From Mesorhizobium sp. NFR06 (GTDB lineage Bacteria; Pseudomonadota; Alphaproteobacteria; Rhizobiales; Rhizobiaceae), in the NCBI RefSeq assembly GCF_900115245.1, contig NZ_FOVT01000001.1, positions 1-64,000 on the forward strand: a stretch of DNA of 64,000 nucleotides, read 5' to 3'. A program made the translations under genes and the position numbers. Numbering within the stretch: position 1 is the stretch's first letter; each line of letters starts with the position of its first letter. The notes under the pieces are model-generated. The model saw only the letters and a list, made by a program, of their open reading frames with translations, was not told the origin of the DNA and did not search any database. Positions 60,577 to 64,000 of this stretch are shown in pieces.

Positions 60577-61281
60577 ATGCGCAAGGCCTCGCGTCTGTTC
60601 GAGATCATCCAGATCCTGCGTCTGGCCAGAAAACCGGTGACGGCGGCGACGATCGCCGAGCGGCTGGAAGTGACGGTGCGCTCCGTCTATCGCGATATCG
60701 CCGCCCTGCAGGCCATGCGCGTGCCGATAGAGGGCGGGCGCGGCATCGGCTACATCCTGCGCCCCGGCTTCGACCTGCCGCCGCTGATGTTTTCCATCGA
60801 GGAGATGGAAGCGATCGTGCTGTCGCTGGCGCTGCTCGAACGCACCGGCGACCACGAGCTCAAGCAGGCCGCAAAACGCGTCGGCGCCAAGATCGCCGGC
60901 GCGGTGCCGCCGCCCTTGCGGCAGACCCTAGACGCCAACGCGCTCCACGCCTGGGGCTTTGCGGCGCCTTCCGCTTCCGCCGTTGACCTCGCGCTGGTCC
61001 GCCGCGTGATCCGCGATGAGGAGAAGCTCAGCCTTTCCTATCGCGACGAGGCGGGACGGCCGACCGAACGCATCATCCGCCCGATCGCGCTGATCTATTA
61101 TGCCGAGACAGCCAACATCGTCGCCTGGTGCGAACTGCGCCAGGCCATCCGCAATTTCCGCAGCGACCGCATAGCGGATTGCCGGCCGACCGGCCTGTGG
61201 TTCAAGGGCGAAGGCGACCGGCTGCGGCAGCTGTGGGTCGACGGCTGGGAAATCAATGCCCCGGCCGCTCCAGGCAGCTGA
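60577..61281 (+). CDS. YafY-type HTH/WYL transcriptional regulator
   Basis: A 234-residue protein. The N-terminal winged helix (MRKASRLFEIIQILRLAR, TAATIAERLEVTVRSVYRDI, about 1-60) is followed by a WYL ligand-binding domain (about 130-210; LSYRDEAGRPTERIIRPIALIYY). The start at 60577 is the conserved one, with GGTGAGGAA before it; an ATG at 60547 is in frame. Divergent position suggests control of the LysE exporter. Confidence 0.88.
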   Translation: MRKASRLFEIIQILRLARKPVTAATIAERLEVTVRSVYRDIAALQAMRVPIEGGRGIGYILRPGFDLPPLMFSIEEMEAIVLSLALLERTGDHELKQAAKRVGAKIAGAVPPPLRQTLDANALHAWGFAAPSASAVDLALVRRVIRDEEKLSLSYRDEAGRPTERIIRPIALIYYAETANIVAWCELRQAIRNFRSDRIADCRPTGLWFKGEGDRLRQLWVDGWEINAPAAPGS

Positions 61282-61362
61282 CGCGTTGCCGGTTTTCGAC
61301 CAGCCAGGCGCCTCCACACCGATCGAGCTGCCGGTGCCGACCTGCCGGGCTCGGCATGAATT

Positions 61363-62163
61363 TCAAGGCACGATGCCGCGACAGGCCCAGGCGACACTGG
61401 CGAAGGATCGCGGCCCATCGGGCCGGCCGGCCTGATAGGCATCGCGGACGGCGGCCTCGACGCGCTCCAGCTCGGCCGTATCCAACGTGGTCATGTATTT
61501 GCCGAGCGGGCCTTCGCCGGCGGCGATAGGCGCCCAAAAGTCGTCGAAATTCTCGTAATCCATACGGACCATCAGTTCGGCTTCAGTGACGTCGGCGAGG
61601 CCTTGCTCGACAAACGTTCGCTTCATCTCGCCTGGCTGCATCATCGGCTGGAAGCAATAGCGGTTGCGCATCTGGCGCCCGCTTTCGCTGAGCGCCGCCA
61701 CGGTGTCGATGATCATGCGCATGCCGGGCATGCCGCCGTAATGATCCCAGACCACGGCCGCTGCCACGCCGCCCGGCCGCACCACGCGGCGCATCTCGGC
61801 CACCGCCTTGCCGGTCTCCGGCACGAAGTGAAGCACCAGCAGCGCCAGCGAACGGTCGAACGTGCCATCCGCGAATGGCAGCGCCGTGGCGTCGGCTTGG
61901 GCGATGGTGATGCGCGGATCGGTGTTGCGCTGCCTGGCCGCCTCGACGAACACCGGCGAGAAGTCGATGGCCTGGATTTCGGTAAGATCGGCCGATTTCG
62001 CCAGCTCGAAGGTCAGGCTGCCGGTGCCGCAACCGACATCGAGGATCTTCTCGCCGGCGGCAAGCCCGGCGAAATCGATGAATTTGGTCGCGAGCCGCCG
62101 GCTCCAGCGCCCCATCAACTGCTCATAGCCGGACGCTGCATGGACGGTGAAGATGGATGTCAT
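61363..62163 (-). CDS. class I SAM-dependent methyltransferase
   Basis: A 266-residue methyltransferase of the UbiE/type 11 kind. ILDVGCGTGSLTFELAK (about 40-56, SAM loop), IDFSPVFVEAAR (about 75), ADATALPFADGTFD (about 99-112) and VRPGGVAAAVVWDHYGGMP (about 137-155) are the ordered motifs. Substrate is unknown, and neighbours give no clue. Confidence 0.87.
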   Translation of the reverse strand: MTSIFTVHAASGYEQLMGRWSRRLATKFIDFAGLAAGEKILDVGCGTGSLTFELAKSADLTEIQAIDFSPVFVEAARQRNTDPRITIAQADATALPFADGTFDRSLALLVLHFVPETGKAVAEMRRVVRPGGVAAAVVWDHYGGMPGMRMIIDTVAALSESGRQMRNRYCFQPMMQPGEMKRTFVEQGLADVTEAELMVRMDYENFDDFWAPIAAGEGPLGKYMTTLDTAELERVEAAVRDAYQAGRPDGPRSFASVAWACRGIVP

Positions 62164-62208
62164 TCAGGATTCCCTCCGCTGGCTTCAGGCTAGACCTCCA
62201 CGGGGGTT

Positions 62209-62661
62209 ATGCCAAGCGACGACTGCAGCCGATCGTGCCGGATCGAACAAGACGGCCGCAGCAGGCACGCGCAGGTGTTTCGGAACGTCGCTCGCCGGCA
62301 CATTAACCACCCCGCCGAATTCTCGCGGAAATACGACGCCGAGACCGAACGCCAGGTCGGCCCGTTCTATCGCAACCAGATCGCTGCCGACCGTGCTCGG
62401 ATCGCCGAGATGAACGCCCTGGCGGAGGGTCTCCCTGTTCCGCCGCCGAACCCGGTCATGGTCCGGCTTCTCGCAGCCGCAAGCGAGGATGCCGACGTGT
62501 TCCGCGGCGTGATCGAGATCGCCATGTGCGTTTCGCTGCCGCAGGACGTCATCGCCAGGCCGCATATCGCAGCAAAGCTGGCCGAACTGGACGGCCGCCC
62601 CTTGCCGCCGAATGCCAACATCGTCGATCGTGACCGCATGGCATCCCTGCTTGCCGGCTGA
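62209..62661 (+). pseudogene. C-terminal remnant of an FAD-dependent oxidoreductase/halogenase-like gene
   Basis: The 150-codon frame from 62209 has a non-conserved start, but from about residue 18 on it reads HAQVFRNVARRHINHPAEF, YDAETERQVGPFYRNQIAAD and LPQDVIARPHIAAKLAEL. I recognise this as the C-terminal region of large FAD-dependent oxidoreductases (about 450-500 residues) in which the FAD and active-site domains precede. Those domains are absent: upstream lies the divergent methyltransferase. It is therefore most likely a 5'-truncated gene; a small functional protein is less likely. Confidence 0.55.
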
Positions 62662-62727
62662 TCTTTTCGCAATCCAGCGTCGCGCGGGCTAAAAGCTCAT
62701 CGGGGACGTCGACGACGGAGACTTCGC

Positions 62728-63813
62728 TCACGCAGGCGTCGTTTTGCCGGTCGAGAGGGCGTCGAACACTTCGCCCGTTTCGGCCACGAGCGTTCGCACC
62801 AGTTGGCCGGCCGGAAGCTCCCTGTTCAGCGCCGCCGCCTGGCCGTAGAGATGAAAGGCGAAGTCTCCCCTCGCGTCAGCGTTGCTGAGCGGGGCGCTGA
62901 GAACAATCATTTGCGGGAAGTCCGGAAGTTGCGTCCGGCTCTGCTCCATCTCCAGCGCGTAACGCGTGCGTTTCGCCCGCGCGGCACGGCCCGAGAAGGC
63001 ATCGGTGACCATCGTGTCCATGTCCGTCGCGGAGCGGATCAGCGCGCGGCGCGGTCCGTCCGTGCCGGCTTCGTCGCAGGACAGGAAGCCCGTGCCGATT
63101 TGCACGCCGCTGGCGCCAAGCGCGAAAGCGGCCGCTATGCCTCGGCCGTCGGCAATGCCTCCCGCGGCAATGACCGGGAGATTGACGGCATCGACGACCT
63201 GGGGAACCAGCGCCATCGTGCCCACGCCATCGCCAGGACTGTTGGGAGCATGCGAACCCCGATGGCCTCCCGCCTCCCAACCCTGGGCTATGACCGCGTC
63301 GGCTCCACTGTCGGCAAGCTTCAACGCCTCGGCGACGTTCGTCGCGGTGCTGAGGATCACGATTCCTGCCGTTTTCAGCCTGTCGACGGCAGTCGAATCC
63401 GGCATGCCGAAGTGGAAGCTCACGACCGGCGGCCGGATCTCGAGCACCAGATCAAGTCTGGCGTCGTCGAAGCCCGGCCCCATCGGCGGAAGCCTCGCCG
63501 GCGGTTCGCCGAGCGCCAGTTCCTCGTAGTAGGGCCGCAGCCTTTCGATGGCACTCGCCAGCACGGCATCGCTGGTGCCTGGTTGCGGGCAGACGAAGAA
63601 ATTGAGGTTGAACGGACGCTCGGTCGAGGCGCGCAGCTGTCGGGCAGCGTGGCGCAAGCCGTCCGGCAGCATCGATGCGCAGCCGAGCGAGCCCAACCCT
63701 CCGGCATTGCTTACCGCCGCGGCGAGTTCCGGCGTCGCCGAGCCGGCCATCGGGGCCTGGATGATGGGATGCTCGATCTTCAAGAGATCGCATAGACGTC
63801 GGTTCGGCCACAT
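62728..63813 (-). CDS. nitronate monooxygenase-like FMN enzyme (NPD family)
   Basis: A 361-residue TIM-barrel flavoprotein. IIQAPMAGSATPELAAAVSNAG (split at PMAGSATPELA, about 18-30), AQGWEAGGHRGSHA (catalytic/substrate region, about 176-189), VIAAGGIADGRGIAAAFALGA (phosphate site, about 215-235) and GTGFLSCDEA are family blocks. It oxidises nitronates such as propionate 3-nitronate, or acts as a related FMN reductase. Convergent with the oxidoreductase remnant. Confidence 0.9.
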   Translation of the reverse strand: MWPNRRLCDLLKIEHPIIQAPMAGSATPELAAAVSNAGGLGSLGCASMLPDGLRHAARQLRASTERPFNLNFFVCPQPGTSDAVLASAIERLRPYYEELALGEPPARLPPMGPGFDDARLDLVLEIRPPVVSFHFGMPDSTAVDRLKTAGIVILSTATNVAEALKLADSGADAVIAQGWEAGGHRGSHAPNSPGDGVGTMALVPQVVDAVNLPVIAAGGIADGRGIAAAFALGASGVQIGTGFLSCDEAGTDGPRRALIRSATDMDTMVTDAFSGRAARAKRTRYALEMEQSRTQLPDFPQMIVLSAPLSNADARGDFAFHLYGQAAALNRELPAGQLVRTLVAETGEVFDALSTGKTTPA

Positions 63814-63879
63814 GAGCGTCTTTCCCGTGTCGAAGGAAGAGCGTTGGCAGCACCAACATACGCCCGCAGCCGGGCGCGG

Positions 63880-64000
63880 TCACCGCAATTGTGTGGACAC
63901 CGCCCCCACGCTCTCCCTCTCCACCAGCGGGCATTCCAGCTTGGTGATGGGGTAGCGGCCGCGGCCGGGCGTCGGCGGCGTTTCAAGCTGCTCGATCGCC
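63880..64000 (-). CDS. C-terminus of a LacI-type transcriptional regulator, cut by window edge
   Basis: A minus-strand frame enters from the right edge and ends at TGA (63882-63880), giving 39 complete codons: LETPPTPGRGRYPITKLECP, LVERESVGAV. The final strand with LVERES is typical of the C-terminal end of LacI/GalR effector domains. Only this tail is visible, so the call is tentative. Confidence 0.5.
   Translation of the reverse strand, partial: AIEQLETPPTPGRGRYPITKLECPLVERESVGAVSTQLR

Overview
The window is high-GC chromosomal DNA from an alphaproteobacterium of the order Rhizobiales, most like Mesorhizobium. This rests on gene order (chvI-chvG-hprK-ptsM-ptsH-ahcY divergent from pckA; the his cluster ending in hisE and coaA; the divL/tsaE/addAB string), on several families of short intergenic palindromes typical of rhizobia, and on a set of genes resembling rhizopine (moc) catabolism. 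The assignment is from recognition, not from a database search. No tRNA, rRNA or CRISPR array was seen.

Layout. 1-5.7 kb: the end of an insertion-sequence transposase, an isoprenylcysteine methyltransferase-like gene, infC with an ATT start codon, an alpha/beta hydrolase, a BenE-type transporter, a DUF2852 protein and a YgjP-type metallopeptidase. 5.8-11.7 kb: trpF-trpB-trpA-accD-folC on the plus strand, with a palindromic repeat at most junctions, then a frameshifted VOC gene and a short diverged copy of the folC 3' end. 11.9-24.2 kb, minus strand: divL, a tsaE-amgK fusion, murU, addB, addA, trxA and a small cupin. 24.3-30.1 kb, minus strand: chvI-chvG-hprK-ptsM-ptsH-ahcY, facing pckA (30.4 kb) across an AT-rich regulatory region. 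32-38.2 kb: arfB, a LysM remnant, alkB, a GT87-type protein and a three-gene lipid-linked sugar transfer cassette (GT2, GtrA, membrane protein).

38.3-44.1 kb, minus strand: hisB-DUF2628-hisH-DUF1330-hisA-arginase family-hisF-hisE-coaA. 44.3-48.5 kb, plus strand: hslV and hslU separated by two other genes, then a DUF1402 protein. 48.5-58.5 kb is the most accessory-looking region. A minus-strand operon (membrane di-iron desaturase/MocD, Rieske ferredoxin/MocE, FAD reductase/MocF, PanB-like protein) diverges from a LacI-type regulator, which is followed by a sugar/inositol-type ABC importer (binding protein, permease, single-domain ATPase), a Gfo/Idh/MocA dehydrogenase and an SDR. The simplest reading is uptake, oxidative demethylation and dehydrogenation of a methylated cyclitol such as a rhizopine.

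58.5-59.8 kb holds a DAHP synthase gene preceded by a complete transcription attenuator: a 24-residue leader peptide with Phe-Trp-Tyr-Phe-Tyr, an antiterminator segment and an intrinsic terminator. The rest (59.8-64 kb) has a LysE exporter with a divergent WYL regulator, a methyltransferase, a truncated FAD oxidoreductase remnant, a nitronate monooxygenase-like gene and the C-terminus of a probable LacI-type regulator running off the end.
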